A stretch of DNA of 64,000 nucleotides from Dichetophora obliterata (GCA_963920525.1 OY986438.1:79036177-79100176), one strand, 5' to 3'; counted from the stretch's first letter, positions 11,600-23,188 are shown. Notes: generated by a model not told the origin, from the letters alone. Made by a program: numbers and translations.

Positions 11600-12113
11600 T
11601 TAAGTTTTTCTATTCTTTGTTACGCAAAGAATATTAATGAAGAACACTCTGATTTCATTAATATTCATGCCGGAGTTCCTCAAGGTTCAGTTTAGGTCCC
11701 CTTCTTTTTTTAATTTATTGCTATGATTTACCAAAATCTTCGTGCTACAATTATGCTGTACATGCGAATGATACAGCAATATTCTATTTGCATAAGTTTG
11801 GTCAAAACGTCTTGACTGAACTACAATGCCAACTTAATAATGTTACTCAATACTTTGAGAAATGGAAAATCAAAGTCAACACTAGTAAAACACAGGCCAT
11901 CTTTTTTACTAGAAAAAGAACATCTTGTTTTTTACTTACCTCTAAATTAATAATCAACGATTTTTAAGATCTATGGTGAAATAATGTTAAATATCTTGGG
12001 ATCTACCTAGACCAAAAATTAATCTTTCGAGAACATATCACTAATACAATAAAAAAATTTAATATTGCGATAAAAATGTTATATCCATTAAATAACAGAC
12101 ATTCAAAACTTAG
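11600..12113 (+). pseudogene. Jockey-like reverse transcriptase fragment
   Basis: The plus strand reads HSDFINIHAGVPQGSV, then (after stops) a degenerate A-D catalytic box as HANDTAIF in place of YADD. It continues with QYFEKWKIKVNTSKTQAIFF and VKYLGIYLDQKLIFREHI. These are RT motifs from the GVPQG loop to the thumb of a Jockey-type element. Stops follow GSV and in the INDF*DLW stretch. The coding similarity ends exactly at 12113, where a second hAT left end begins, so the hAT end inserted into this RT. A GTT microsatellite precedes it at 11565-11590. Confidence 0.7.
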
Positions 12114-12230
12114 CATTGGCGTCGGAAGCGGGGGAAAGGGGGGCAGTTGCCCCCACTTTTTTGCTAGATAGACAATTAACAATAAAAAGAAAACTTCAAA
12201 AGTTATTCAAAATATCAGTTTTTTTGCGGA
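12114..12230 (+). repeat. Second copy of the hAT left end
   Basis: CATTGGCGTCGGAAGCGGGG and the next ~100 bases repeat 9332-9430 in the same orientation, up to the TCAGTTTTTTT run. The two copies differ by a few bases and a GGGGGG run present only here. Its own flank (AAACTTAG) has no partner at 14756, whose duplication belongs to the copy at 9332. This points to two insertions of one family followed by loss of the middle. Confidence 0.8.
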
Positions 12231-12439
12231 TGGAAAATATTGCGGATAACCATTTTCTTTCTCTGTGTTTGCAAAAAGATAGAACAAAATGTAGAGTTTC
12301 TACTGCAAACCCACCACTTCAGTTTAAAAGCACCCTTTAGTATGGAGCTTAATACTGTAATATTGTAATCGAAGCCTTCAACGGAAAAGTGCCTTCTGAA
12401 CAAAATCTAAGAACAAAACTAGATCCTTTGCAGATGACT

Positions 12440-12704
12440 TTGATGTGAGCGACCTCTACGCGCAACTTAAATTGCCGAAGCAATTGCCTGGCCAAACACC
12501 TTGAAATTGTAGTGGCATTGTATCCCAATTTGCAAAAAATTCGGATACTGAAAAAAAAAATATTAAATGAAGTTGAAAAACTTATTGCTTTGCTTTTGAC
12601 TGTGCCTGCATCAGCAGCTTCATCTGAGCGTTTTTTAGTGCACTAAGACAACTTAAAACGTATCTTCGAGCAACTATGACACAGAAACGACTCACTCATG
12701 CGGC
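12440..12704 (+). pseudogene. hAT transposase C-terminal (dimerisation) fragment, interrupted
   Basis: The reading EVEKLIALLLTVPASAASSE, RF, then (after one missing T in a T-run) SALRQLKTYLRATMTQKRL is the hAT C-terminal dimerisation signature. The frame resumes at 14310 after the I-like insertion with IHIHKDKTEELNSMEVVKEF and VSRKDRKKHFG to a stop near 14420. That tail is typical of ZMYM1-like hAT proteins. The catalytic part of the protein is missing between the left end and here, so the element is not autonomous. Confidence 0.75.
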
Positions 12705-14298
12705 AAGACGGAACTGATGTTATTCACCACAAAACCAAAGCGCCACAATTTGACCTTCCAAAGCTCAACAACCAACCTCTTACACTATCCAGTAGCGCAA
12801 AATATCTAGGTGTCATTCTGGATCCTAAGCTAAGCTGGAAAACTAACATCGAACAAAGGGTCAAGAAGGCCTGCATTACTTTCTACGCCTGCAAAAAAAC
12901 TTTTGGTAGAAAATGGGGTCTTCAACCAAAAATGTTCTTATGGCTATACACAGCGGTAGTGCGACCTATCTTGGTGTATGGTGGCCTGCACTGAATAAAG
13001 CATACAACACAACAAAACTAGCTCGGATCCAGCGATCCGCATGCATAGGTATCACAAGGGGTATCCGCTCATGCCCCACTGATGCACTTAATGTCCTGAC
13101 ACATTTACTCCCCATAGATTTACACATTAAGCTTACTGCAACAAACAGTGCAGTCAGACTCAGAGAGTCGTACAACTGGCGAAATAGACCATATGGACAC
13201 AGCAACATTCTTAATCCGCTACCTCGGGAACTGATTCCTGGAAAAACGGACTACGACACTCCCAAACTCGACTTCACGAAATCCTTTACAACCAAGTTTC
13301 CCACCAGGGTGGAATGGCGCAATGGGGGAATTGATCTAGCCTTCGATGTGTCCTTTTACTTGGATGGCTCCAAGATAGAGTGCGGAGTGGGAGCGGGCAT
13401 ATACTCTGAGAAACTGGGGGTGGTGGACTCTTTTCGTCTACCAAACTCAGCCAGCGTCTTTCAGGCCGAGCTTTTTGCGATAAGAGAAGCTTGTCGCACC
13501 CTAAGGAGAGCTAACACCAACCACCTTAACGCAGCTATTCTGACGGATAGCCAAGCTGCCGTTAAATCTTTAGCTGCGATCAGTACCAACTCCAAACTGG
13601 TAAGGCAGTGTAAGGATGAACTGGCCCGGCTAAGTCACTAACTTAGCATTACCATAATCTGGGTTCCCGGCCATAGGAATATTTATGGTAATGAAAAGGC
13701 GGATGAATTGGCTACGCGGGGTTCTTCCCTTGACGTTTCCAGAGCGGAACCAGTCGAAGTTCCACTGAACACAGTCAAGGGAGGAATTCGTTCTTACTAC
13801 TTAACCTTAGCCGGTCGTAGATGGAGAGAACTACCAACCTACAACACATCAAGAAAAATATGGCCCCTTTACAACATAGGCAGAACTCAACAGATGCTCT
13901 CAAAGCCCCGGAACGACATAGCCAGATTAACGGCTATTATTACGGGTCACTGGTGCATCGGAGTTCATGCCGAGAGAATTGGACTACCTTTCAACACCCA
14001 CTGTCGCCGCTGCGATGACCCAAATAAAAAAGAAACACTAACACACTTTCTGTGCACCTGCCCGGCCCTGGCCAGGTTCAGACTAACCACGCTTGGCAGG
14101 CCCTTCCTCAGCAACCTAGAGGAACTCTCAACAACAAAAATCAACAATCTCCTAACGTTCATCAATCGCACCGGATGGTTATAACCTAGCAGTGCGCTAC
14201 CCAGTCAACCAACAGAAACACGAGGTTATGGTATCAAAACGACTCACTAGAGCTACTTGGATCCTACTTGCATGTAGAATCACCATCTAAACCAACCA
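12705..14298 (+). pseudogene. 5'-truncated I-like non-LTR element with RNase H
   Basis: The insert is bounded by an 11-bp perfect duplication ACTCATGCGGC (12694-12704 and 14299-14309). It encodes the RT thumb (SSAKYLGVILDPKLSWK, RPILVYGG) and then a ribonuclease H domain with the expected acidic residues in YLDGSKIE, FQAELFAIREA and ILTDSQAAVKSL, plus VPGHRNIYGNEKADELA. A zinc-binding-like tail (CRRCDDPNKKETLTHFLC, CPALARFR) ends at 14184. Lesions are one frame change near 12990 and one stop (LSH*LS) at about 13640. The 3' end is CTAAACCAACCAA with no poly(A). RNase H places it in the I/Loa side of the non-LTR tree. Confidence 0.85.
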
Positions 14299-16125
14299 AC
14301 TCATGCGGCGACTCACTTATACACATTCACAAAGATAAAACCGAAGAATTGAATTCGATGGAGGTGGTGAAAGAGTTTGTTTCTCGCAAGGACAGAAAGA
14401 AACATTTTGGAATAATTTAAATTGATATAACTTTTTGTACCTTATTGCATTTAAACCATGTAAAGATATTGCTTTATAAAAGCAACCATTATTTCTTATA
14501 TTTTCATATTACCATATGAAAGATCCTTTAAAGAATGATCTATAATATTGAAATTGGAAGAACTTTTAAAAAGAATGAAATATTAATATTTTTTATATAT
14601 TTTTATATTTTTTATTTTAAACTTAAATAAAAAATTTGTGTATTCACATTCATGTTTCTTTGAAGAAATTTTGGTGAACTTTTTTTGCACCACCATTTGT
14701 ATTGCCCCCCCATTTGTACTGCCCCCCCAGATGAAATTCGCTTCCGACGCGCTTGAGTATAAATAAATATTTAATGCAATTAATTGTGCCGTGTTGTGTT
14801 GACAAAAAGTTATTGCAGTTGTCTTCGCCGATTTGCCAAGTTCGTCATTGAATGTTTTGGCCATTTTATCTGAAACGTGCTCTGGAAGGTGCCGCCGACA
14901 AGAAGCTTTGGCCAGCATACAAATTGTCTTGCATTCACATAGTCTGCTTCAAGAATATATCGAAGAACATATTCTCACTTTAATCTCACTAAAAGTCATA
15001 TTAACGTGCAGAAAGACACGAATTTAACAAAATTTGTTTTCATTGCGATTCACCATCAGCTGTTTTTTACAAGAGCGGGGAAACATAATTTTATCATTTT
15101 GAGAGAGAAGTGTCAAACTCACTAACACCTCTATTTCTTACACCATGTGCATGATTCAATTACTATAGGTTGTCCATTCATTTGACGTTTACTCACAAGA
15201 ATGAAGATATACACCCGTAAAATTGAAGAGGAGAGCAAAAGAGTAATTTTTTAATGCCATCAAAGTAATCAGTTGCAGGAATATCATACTTTTTCCTAGT
15301 ACTAAATACCCAAGGATACATTTCACTGCTGCTTTTTCTACTACGTTCTGTACTGCTTGTTTGTTTTAATAGAAAATTTAAGTGAGTTTTTAAAAAGCTA
15401 ATTTCAATATTTTGTTGTGCAAATATACTTCCACCGCTGACGGCTTATTGATCCACTGGCACATTATATTTTCGAATTTTATCACCAGAAGAAACTGTTT
15501 TGCAAATACCGCACGTTGAAGGCATTATTATTTTAATAATTACAACTTAATAGTCACGATTTATATTTCAATTGAAAAAAAACGGCCCGCAACAAAATTT
15601 TAAAACATTTTTCAATAATAATAATTATCAAAGCAATAATTATTATAAACGCAATTTTTTCTTGCTAAAGGCCTGTTTCCAGCTCAAAAGTAAAACATAT
15701 TTTTCATATAAAAATAGGAAAAGTAAACAAAAAGAAATTTTCGTTTTTAAAAATTTCTTAAAAGTGAATCCAGCTCTTAAGAAAAATTTTTTATTTGTAC
15801 TACTTTTTTTCAATGAAAATCAGGCACGGAAACACTGTGAATGAAAAGAAATATATGCTCGAGACATTGTTTCTTTAAGTAAAGTTGTGGGAAGTATCTT
15901 TACATATATATTTATTTTAGCTATGGTTTGGTGATTGTTTAAGAAAATTATGATGTAAGTGCATTTAAGGTAGAAGTACCGCAGAGTTTATGCAATCCTT
16001 GCAAAAGAAAAGATTTAGCAAACTCAAAAATGATTCAAATCCTATGCTTGTGTAGGAATAGGATGTTGAATACAATAACAAATATACTAAATAGTACCCT
16101 TACAGATCAATTTTTATTATATTTA

Positions 16126-16480
16126 CTTACTTACTTAGTTGGCGCTACAACCGTATGTCGATCTTGGCCTCATCTAAGAATTTGCGCCAGGCATTTCTGT
16201 CTTTCGCTTGATGGCGCCAGTTGGAAATTCCAAGCTTCGTCAGGTTGTCCTCTACTTGGTCTTTCCAACGAAGATGAGGTCGTCCTCTTCTGCGTTGACC
16301 GCCGCTGGGTACCGAATCGAATGTTTTCTTCACTGGAGCATCGTCTTTCATGCGCTGAACATGACCAAGCCAGCGAAGCCGCTCGATTTTAATGCGCTTG
16401 ACTATGTCGATGTCAGCGTTCAGCTCATACAGTTCATCATTCCACCGTATTCGGTACTTGCCATTGACGCAGAAAAAATC
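16126..16480 (-). pseudogene. RTE-type retrotransposon 3' end, 5'-truncated
   Basis: The minus strand reads GKYRIRWNDELYELNADIDI, IKIERLRWLGHVQRMKDDAP, GGQRRRGRPHLRWKDQVEDN and FLDEAKIDIRL, then a stop. This is the conserved C-terminal tail of RTE-clade reverse transcriptases. The 3' end finishes in AAGTAAGTAAGTAAA, a short tandem tail as RTE elements have. Only about 115 codons remain, so it is an ordinary 5'-truncated copy, although the remaining frame is open. Confidence 0.8.
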
Positions 16481-18150
16481 TTGAAAATCGGTTACATTGC
16501 ATGTTTAATCCTTGTTAAAAATCCTTGAATAAAATCTTTCTTTCGTAAACTAAAATTGCATCCTAGTCCAGCAGTAACGAAAATTACTTCGGTCAATTAG
16601 ATACCATAGCATTATATGGTAAAAGTTATGTGAATTTGGTCCAATAGCCTAGGCTGCCAATGCAAGAACAAAGAAGAGATAGTGTAAAGAAGTAACTATA
16701 TCCTCAATATAGTTTTTTTTTTCATTCGCTAGTCAACTTAACATGCATTTTCTCTGGGAAGAAGCGAATGCTTTTTTTCTTCTGAATTATTCTGATAATA
16801 TTATAGAATGCTAACCCGACCCATTGCATAAATGCACCAATACTAAGATTTAAAAAAGGGAAACTTTAACAAAAGGTCCTGGCGAGAGCCATGAGCACTG
16901 TTATTAAGAGGCCGCGAGTTGACAAAAAATTATCTAGCTTCTTTATTGGGTACATACTGAAGACAACTGTAGATCCTTTCAGTTTTTCATCCGGTTCCTG
17001 AAATAAGCCTTTTATAAGTGGCGACGAACATATTGAAAAAAAACACCCTCTTTTTATGCACTCTCCTCGCCTTATCCAGGTGTCGATTGAGTAATCTAGT
17101 TATTCTTTTTTCAACAATTTAGAGGAACTTTTCAACTGCAAAAATAAAAGGCTGTGCGAATACATGTGTCAATCGCTGTGGATACTAATGCCATAGCGTA
17201 AGAGGGTGATAACGAACGTCTACGACTCAAGAATGCACAACAAATCAAGACATAAATACCATTCGCAAGAAAATGAATGCTTTTATGTCCATTAGCTCTA
17301 AGAAAAAATATTAACTGCAGCTTTAAAAGTAAAGAGAGAACGCTAACGAGATTATATCGTGCGTATTTATTGAATTTTAATTTCGTGGCTGGCGGAAGAA
17401 CGGAAAGCATCTGAACGTGTTGAAAAAAAATTGCGTCACTCTAACGAATTGTAGCTTTCACGTTATTTACTGAGCGGCATTTGAAGTAAATGGATCTATT
17501 TGTCGAGGATATTTAATTAGATATAAAATATGAATGCCTACGCAAACTATTAACCCAACGGAAACAAACAGCACAAAAAAGAACGCGCTGCTAGAGAACG
17601 GCAGGGAAGTATAAAAGCATATTCATTCAGCAGCAGACACTCGAGTTTCAAGCGAAGCATCCAAATGTCTTCATTGCCTGCAAATTTTCCTTTGTATTGA
17701 TTCACAAACCGTTGTGATACGAGCTTGAGCCGTATGAATTAATTTGTTTTTCTGTGCGATTGTGGCTGATGGCGATTCTTATTCGAATGGCAAAAATTAC
17801 CAATATTCTCATGCGAATACCATTCAAATAAACCGCAAATAAACAACAAACGGCTCGACAGCCTTTTTTTGAAAAAATGTTCTAACAAAAAATAAATAAA
17901 TTATTTTATTTTTGTGGGATGTCAAATTTACTTGTATACTACTTTTTTGTACTTTAGAAATATATTCAAATATTTCTTAAGTAATTACTTGAGAGCTGGA
18001 TAGGGGCCTTAACAGCAAAATATAGAATAACTACTTTTTTTTAAATACACAAAACAGTGAAACATAACTTTTTTCATAGAAGACCACAAAACCCTGGTTG
18101 TCATTTATATTTGAGAGAGAATATATTTTTGTTTACATATTTACGGGTGT
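16481..18150. other. No supported gene; one possible core promoter
   Basis: This stretch holds no ORF with recognisable motifs. At 17609-17618 there is AGTATAAAAG, followed about 30 bases on by CAGCAGCAGACACTCGAG and an ATG near 17665 whose frame closes after a few codons. This has the spacing of a TATA-type fly promoter but no gene follows. From 17860 the sequence is AT-rich. Confidence 0.25.
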
Positions 18151-18211
18151 TGTCAAACGAATGGACAACCTGTAATAATTGAATCATGACCATGTGTATG
18201 TATGTGGTGAC

Positions 18212-18898
18212 TAGGGCTGCCAGGTTTTTTTTTAAAAGTCGGGATTTTACAAAAAAAAAAAATCGGAACATAAGCAAAAAAATCGGGACAGAGACTCAAT
18301 CATCCAGTAAGCTTAGAATAACAAAAAAAACTTTAAATACGTTTACTGAAAATCGATTTTTTTGTGTTGTATGTAACATTAAAAAAGAAATTTTATATTT
18401 TAAACAAAAGTGAGTGACAGAGAACTCAGATAAATGAATATAGAAACAAAATAAACTTATATTTTTACTAACCCTTATTAATATCTGAAAATTCAAAATT
18501 TGTATTTTATAATGTATATTACATAATGAACACATTGTTTTTTTCGTTTTGTTTTCTTTCGTTCATGCTATGTTTGATTGCTAGAAAAGGATGCGATATG
18601 TTGAACTTAACGAACATCGTGAGTGAAAATGAGCAAAGCAAAATTAACAATATCCACAAAGAATGATGTTATTGTTTTATTCGCTCCCTTTTTCTTTATT
18701 TCACGCACTGTTCGGTTGCTTGAAAAGTATGCGATTCGGTGCAATTAATTAGTGGCGTATTTTACAAAATATTACAAAATAAAATTGTTTTTCAAGAAAT
18801 CGGGACATTTGGCGTCCCGCGTGAGGTCTTCGCGGGATGCACATTTTTAGGCTGAAAATCGGGACAACCCGCGTGGACATCGGGACCTGGCAGCCCTA
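18212..18898. mobile_element. hAT-type MITE, TIR TAGGGCTGCCAGGT
   Basis: The perfect 14-bp end TAGGGCTGCCAGGT at 18212 recurs inverted, ending at 18898. The flanks GTGGTGAC and GTGGTACC agree at 6 of 8 positions, as expected for an old 8-bp hAT duplication. The interior repeats an AATCGGGAC motif near both ends (18230-18295 and 18800-18885), likely subterminal binding sites. No coding capacity is seen. Confidence 0.75.
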
Positions 18899-18902
18899 GT
18901 GG

Positions 18903-19008
18903 TACCACCAAATACCACCAAATATAAGCACCAACATCACAACATACAAAACACACACTTTACAAAATATTCTTTTACGCATTTATCTACAAAAAAATAT
19001 TATTTATG
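18903..19008 (+). repeat. Copy of the sequence preceding the Smg5 pseudogene
   Basis: CACCAACATCACAACATACA with about 85 flanking bases recurs in the same orientation at 32818-32912, next to the 5' end of the Smg5 remnant. It runs from a CCACCAAATATAAG-like start to TTTATCTA. Both copies are AT-rich and non-coding. They suggest a dispersed repeat that neighbours, but is not part of, the Smg5 copy. Confidence 0.65.
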
Positions 19009-19009
19009 T

Positions 19010-19493
19010 TATAAACACAATTGGAGCTACGGGCGTGCGACGTGTAAGTTCCACTGGCGTGTAGAACTATTGCTGGCGTGTGGAATACAATATTTGGCTA
19101 TGTTCAGACGACAATCAAATGATTAAGCTAATCCCTTTTTTATTCTTTTTACTCTATTTGACTCATTGATTCAGGTCTTGGGCTTCATCAAAATTTTAAC
19201 TATGTTTGAAGTTAATTTTCGCTCTCGCATAGTTAATTTTATTAGCTGGAAAAACAAACCACAAATTTGGATTAATTCAATCATTTGATTCTTGTTTGAA
19301 CACAGCCTTTTTATTTGTTTTTCAATACACGCCTGTCAAATTAGAAAAGAAAAATTTTCCGGCTGAAAGCGTGCTCTGTAGCCGCACGACAAGCTCGGCG
19401 TGTGATGTGGATTGTGTTTTTAGCATAAGAAATACATTGTTCTATATTGACAGGCTACACGCCACCCGCCTGCAGCCCCAATTGTGTTTATAA
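19010..19493. mobile_element. MITE with imperfect ~35-bp inverted ends
   Basis: TTATAAACACAATTGGAGCT at the left and its inverted counterpart (…CCCCAATTGTGTTTATAA) at the right form imperfect terminal repeats that continue through GGCG and CGTGTAG. No target duplication is apparent. The foldback element that follows took its GTTTATAA target from the right end of this element, so this one is older. Confidence 0.55.
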
Positions 19494-21470
19494 CAGGGTT
19501 CAGAAATTTTCACACATGTAACAGAAATCTCCAACATAAATGTAAATAAACACTATTTGAAGCACACAACATACAATTTTATTTTCATTTCATTTTTGTG
19601 TGTAACGTAGTTATCGTGTTGTTGCTCATCTAACATGAATTCTTCGTTTTAATATTTGCTTGTGCGTCACAAACTCAAACAATGATCGATCTCAACAATT
19701 CTCTGTGTTTCAGTTTTACACTTATGTTTGCGTCAAAATTTTCATGTTGGAGAATTCAGGTCTTTGTCAAAACCAAAACAAAGACAATTTTTCCAACATG
19801 AACAAGTGGTGTTTGCAAAATTGTCTTTGTTTGTGTCGGTCATTAAGATCGATCACTTACGTCATGTGGCGTAAAAAACAAATGCTGTTCTGGTTGCTGC
19901 GCAGCGTATTGAACTGGTTTTTGGCCAAGTGTAGCAAATTTCGGCGTCAATTAGAAAATATTTTTAATTATGAAAATAATAACCTAATCTTTTCAAAAGT
20001 TTTAAACGTCATTTATCAGTGTTAAGGGGTCGCTGATTTCGAATCTAAAGTCAGAATTTTAAAATTCAAGATGGTGGATAAGGTTGCCACCTTAATTTTT
20101 TGTAGTTTTATCAATTCGGGGCTGGCAAAAAAAATGGTACACCAAAAATGGGTCACTGAATCCGAATCCGTTGTCAGATTTTCCAAATTATAAAATTTTG
20201 AAATAATAGGGTTGCCACACAATAATATGTATTTTCAAGAGTTTTAAATATCATTTATCAGTGTTAAGGGGTCGCTGATTTCGAATCTAAAGTCAGAATT
20301 TTAAAATTCAAGATGGTGGATAGGGTTGCCACCTTAATTTTTTGTAGTTTTATGAATTCGGGGCTGGCAAAAAAAAATGTTACACCAAAAATGGGTCGCT
20401 GAATCCGAATCCGTTGTCAGAATTTCCAAATTATAAAATTTTCGAAATTCAAAATCAGCGACCCCTTAACACTGATAAATGACGTTTAAAACTCTTGATA
20501 GACATAATATTAGGTGGTAACCCTATTATTTCAAAATTTTATAATTTGGAAATTCTGACAACGGATTCGGATTCAGCGACCCATTTTTGGTATACCTTTT
20601 TTTTTTGCTAGCCCCGAATTCATAAAACTACAAAAAATTAAGCTGGCAACCCTATCCACCATCTTGAATTTTAAAATTCTGACTTAAGATTCGAAATCAG
20701 CGACCCCTTAACACTGATAAATGACGTTTAAAACTCTTGAAAAGACATAATATTAGGTGCCAAACCTAGTATTTCAAAATTTTATAATTTGGAAATTCTG
20801 ACAACGGATTCGGATTCAGCGACCCATTTTTGGTATACCTTTTTTTTTTTGCTAGCCCCGAATTCATAAAACTACAAAAAATTAAGTTGGCAACCCTATC
20901 CACCATCTTGAATTTTAAAATTCTGACTTTAGATTCGAAATCAGCGACCCCTTAACACTGATAAATGAAGTTTAAAACTCTTGAAAAGACATATTATTAG
21001 GTTATTATTTTCATAATTAAAAATATTTTCTAATTGACGCCGAAATTAGCTTCACTCGGCCAAAAACCAGTTGAATACGCTGCGCAGCAACCAGAACAGC
21101 ATTTGTTTTTTACGCCACATGACGTAAGTGATCGATCTTAATGACCGACACAAACAAAGACAATTTTGCAAACACCACTTGTTCATGTTGGAAAAATTGT
21201 CTTTGTTTTGGTTTTGACAAAGGCCTGAATTCTCCAACATGAACATTTTGACGCAAACATAAGTGTAAAACTGAAACACAGAGAATTGTTGAGATCGATC
21301 ATTGTTTGAGTTTGTGACGCACAAGCAAATATTAAAACGAAGAATTCATGTTAGATGATCAACAACACGATAACTACGTTACACACAAAAATGAAATGAA
21401 AATAAAATTGTTTGTTGTGTGCTTCAAGCAAATGTTTGTGAGTGGAGGTGTGTGAATATTCTGAACCCTG
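19494..21470. mobile_element. Foldback element, ~1-kb inverted arms, hAT-type 8-bp duplication
   Basis: The element starts CAGGGTTCAGAA and ends with its complement. The two halves are near-complete inverted copies about centre 20,482. Each arm has an outer segment of about 500 bases and internal direct units of about 242 bases: GTTAAGGGGTCGCTGATTTC at 20021 and 20263, and its inverse near 20462, 20705 and 20948. The mirrored 90-121 codon ORFs in the arms encode the same low-complexity peptide and look incidental. The 8-bp duplication GTTTATAA is intact on the left (19486-19493). On the right it is GTTTA plus TAA, split by the next MITE. It is likely moved by a hAT transposase. Confidence 0.85.
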
Positions 21471-21475
21471 GTTTA

Positions 21476-21887
21476 CAGTGCACCCTAAACAACTGCGCGT
21501 TGCGCTGCGTACCCAAGCGCCACGCATTTTTATTTTACGCTTAACCTAAACAAGTGCGCTGCGGAAAGAACTGCTGCTCTCGAACCAGCTCAGTCTGATG
21601 GTTTAAAAATCTTAAAGAAACATTTAGAATTGTGTAAAAATCTATTAATATTGCAAATACTTCCATTTGCAATTGAGATTAATTAATTAAAAGCAGCTGA
21701 TTGCTCTTTGTTCTAATACTTTGGTTTTATGCAGCCAACTTCACATCCGTACGCACTGTCAAAATTGGAAATTCGATTCATGTTGCGGTAGTCCGGTGCG
21801 TGTTTCGGTAGGCTTCATACAAAATGTATGTGCATGAGCCGATTTTGACAGTTAAACCACGCACGCGCACTTGTTTAGGGTGGACTG
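21476..21887. mobile_element. MITE with TTA target duplication, inserted in the foldback's duplication
   Basis: Ends CAGTGCACCCTAAACAA and (inverted) CAGTCCACCCTAAACAA continue as CTGCGCG / GTGCGCG. TTA flanks both sides (21473-21475 and 21888-21890). Removing the MITE and one TTA regenerates the second GTTTATAA of the foldback element exactly, which proves the order of insertion. The TTA duplication fits PIF/Harbinger-type MITEs. Confidence 0.85.
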
Positions 21888-22349
21888 TTATAACATTAAG
21901 ATTTCCAATTGACTAAACCATTCTTAAAGAATGTGCGTATTATAAAAGCCAACGTTGTTAGCAGTTAATGAAAAATTTATATTATAGACATCCTCTCTTG
22001 TCCCTCTACTCCCCCACCATCGCCACAGCAACCACCACCGCCATCAAATCATGCACTGGTAAATGTTTTCAATTATAAAGCAAGCGACTCATTGAAAAAG
22101 AACATTTTTTAATTTTGAGTTTCGTCGCTACATTGGCTTAATTTTTTTCCAAAAATTTTGAAGCTGTTTTTATTGCATTTATTGTGCATTTTTCAAATTC
22201 TATTGAATTTCTTTTTTTGTTGAAGTAGTTTGAATTGATTTCTTTTTTAACATTTTAAAAGGATTTTTAAAATTATTTTTGTTGTTTTGCTATCTTTAAG
22301 GACATGTTGTTTAAAGTTTTGTCGCTTGCGTAAACACATGCATTTAGTA

Positions 22350-22771
22350 AAGCCCGTATGATACTTCATTATGTTGTCCAATTTTTATTCATTGAAAATG
22401 AAACTAGAGCAGTTGAAATAGAGCTAATGCTAAAATTCAAGAAGTGTGAGTGTACGCATATAGTACGAATTGAACACAAAAAATGTGCGACGGACAGCAT
22501 TTTCAATGCATTGTTTTTACGTTTCTCTCAATTCGTTCGTCGTTAAGTTTCGATCAGTTTCGATCAAATATTAAGTGTCAAAAACAATCTTGAGCTCTTT
22601 CTTCCGCAGCCAAGAAGAGCAGAGAGATAAAATAGTCACGTTGCGGAGATGTAAAAAAGTGGCACGATGCATATTTTCATCCTTTTCCAACAATATATAT
22701 CTGTCTAGTTCACGCTCCACTTCTTTTCAGATTTTGAAATTGGACAAAACAATGAAGTATCATACGGGCTT
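22350..22771. mobile_element. MITE with TA target duplication (Tc1/mariner-type)
   Basis: AAGCCCGTATGATACTTCAT at 22350 recurs inverted, ending at 22771. The similarity continues through TTGTCCAATTT for about 35 bases, and TA lies on both sides (22348-22349, 22772-22773). The interior has no transposase. It is flanked by AT-rich sequence with a CA/TG microsatellite-like run at 22840-22880 and no gene. Confidence 0.8.
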
Positions 22772-23188
22772 TAAACAAACAAAATGTTGCTGAAAAGAGG
22801 CGCTCTGAAAGCATAAACACATTTACGCAAATACACACACAGCCAAGCACACACACATGCATGTACACAATGCAGTGTTTAATAAATGGTTTTTTTATAA
22901 AAGACTGTGTGTGATATTTGGTTGTTGTTTTTGTTGCAATAGTGAATTCTTGTTTGAATAGAGTTGTTGCAGTTGGGGCTTTATTTTGTTTTGAATTCGA
23001 ATTTTGTTGAGTTGATTTTGTCGTCGCACTGCTGCTGCATATGATGAATTTCATGTAAAAATCGAGATGCATTGAACCCGACCCCCTCAGATATCGATGA
23101 AATTTTGTTCATAGCTAAATTTGATTAATACAAACAAACTCTCATTTTTAGAAATGACTGTTTTGCGATTTTTTGGGTGTGACACAGT

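Larger units (their letters stand above)
9332..14755 (+). mobile_element. hAT element, composite, with nested retrotransposon pieces
   Basis: The left end CATTGGCGTCGGAAGCG and inverted right end CAAGCGCGTCGGAAGCG match at 14 of 17 positions, start with CA as hAT ends do, and are flanked by a perfect 8-bp duplication AGTATAAA (9324-9331 and 14756-14763). The interior carries a decayed hAT transposase C-terminus (12.5-12.7 kb, resuming at 14.31 kb). It also holds three unrelated non-LTR fragments and a second copy of the left end at 12114. The C/G-rich subterminal runs next to both ends (GGGGGGCAGTTGCCCCC type) fit a ZMYM1-like hAT lineage known in insects. Confidence 0.8.
15149..18190. mobile_element. 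Inverted-repeat-bounded 3-kb block
   Basis: ATGATTCAATTACTATAGGT followed by TGTCCATTC and TTTGAC at 15151-15190 recurs inverted at 18151-18188 with only a few differences. A shared ACACCCGTAAA lies just inside each end. The interior has no recognisable transposase. It contains an RTE 3' end and AT-rich filler. No clean target duplication was seen, so the ends may extend further or the pair may be remnants. The left end also overlaps the partner of the 9149-9195 repeat. Confidence 0.5.

Noticed and set aside
14583..14918. Minus-strand ORF MLAKASCRRHLPEHVSDKMA as a host exon
   Set aside because: The second half of the frame crosses the hAT terminal repeat, and the first half has no similarity I can support.
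17132..17410. 92-codon minus-strand ORF as a membrane protein
   Set aside because: Hydrophobic leucine-rich stretches are expected by chance in AT-rich DNA. There is no supporting motif or start context.
19660..20025. 121-codon ORF (and its mirrored 90-codon partner at 21052-21324) as a conserved protein
   Set aside because: The two frames are identical only because they lie in the two arms of the foldback element. The peptide is low-complexity and has no domain.
22710..23072. 120-codon minus-strand ORF with Ser/Thr/Gln-rich start
   Set aside because: It spans a microsatellite-like CA/TG stretch and the MITE end at 22771, so it is an accidental frame.
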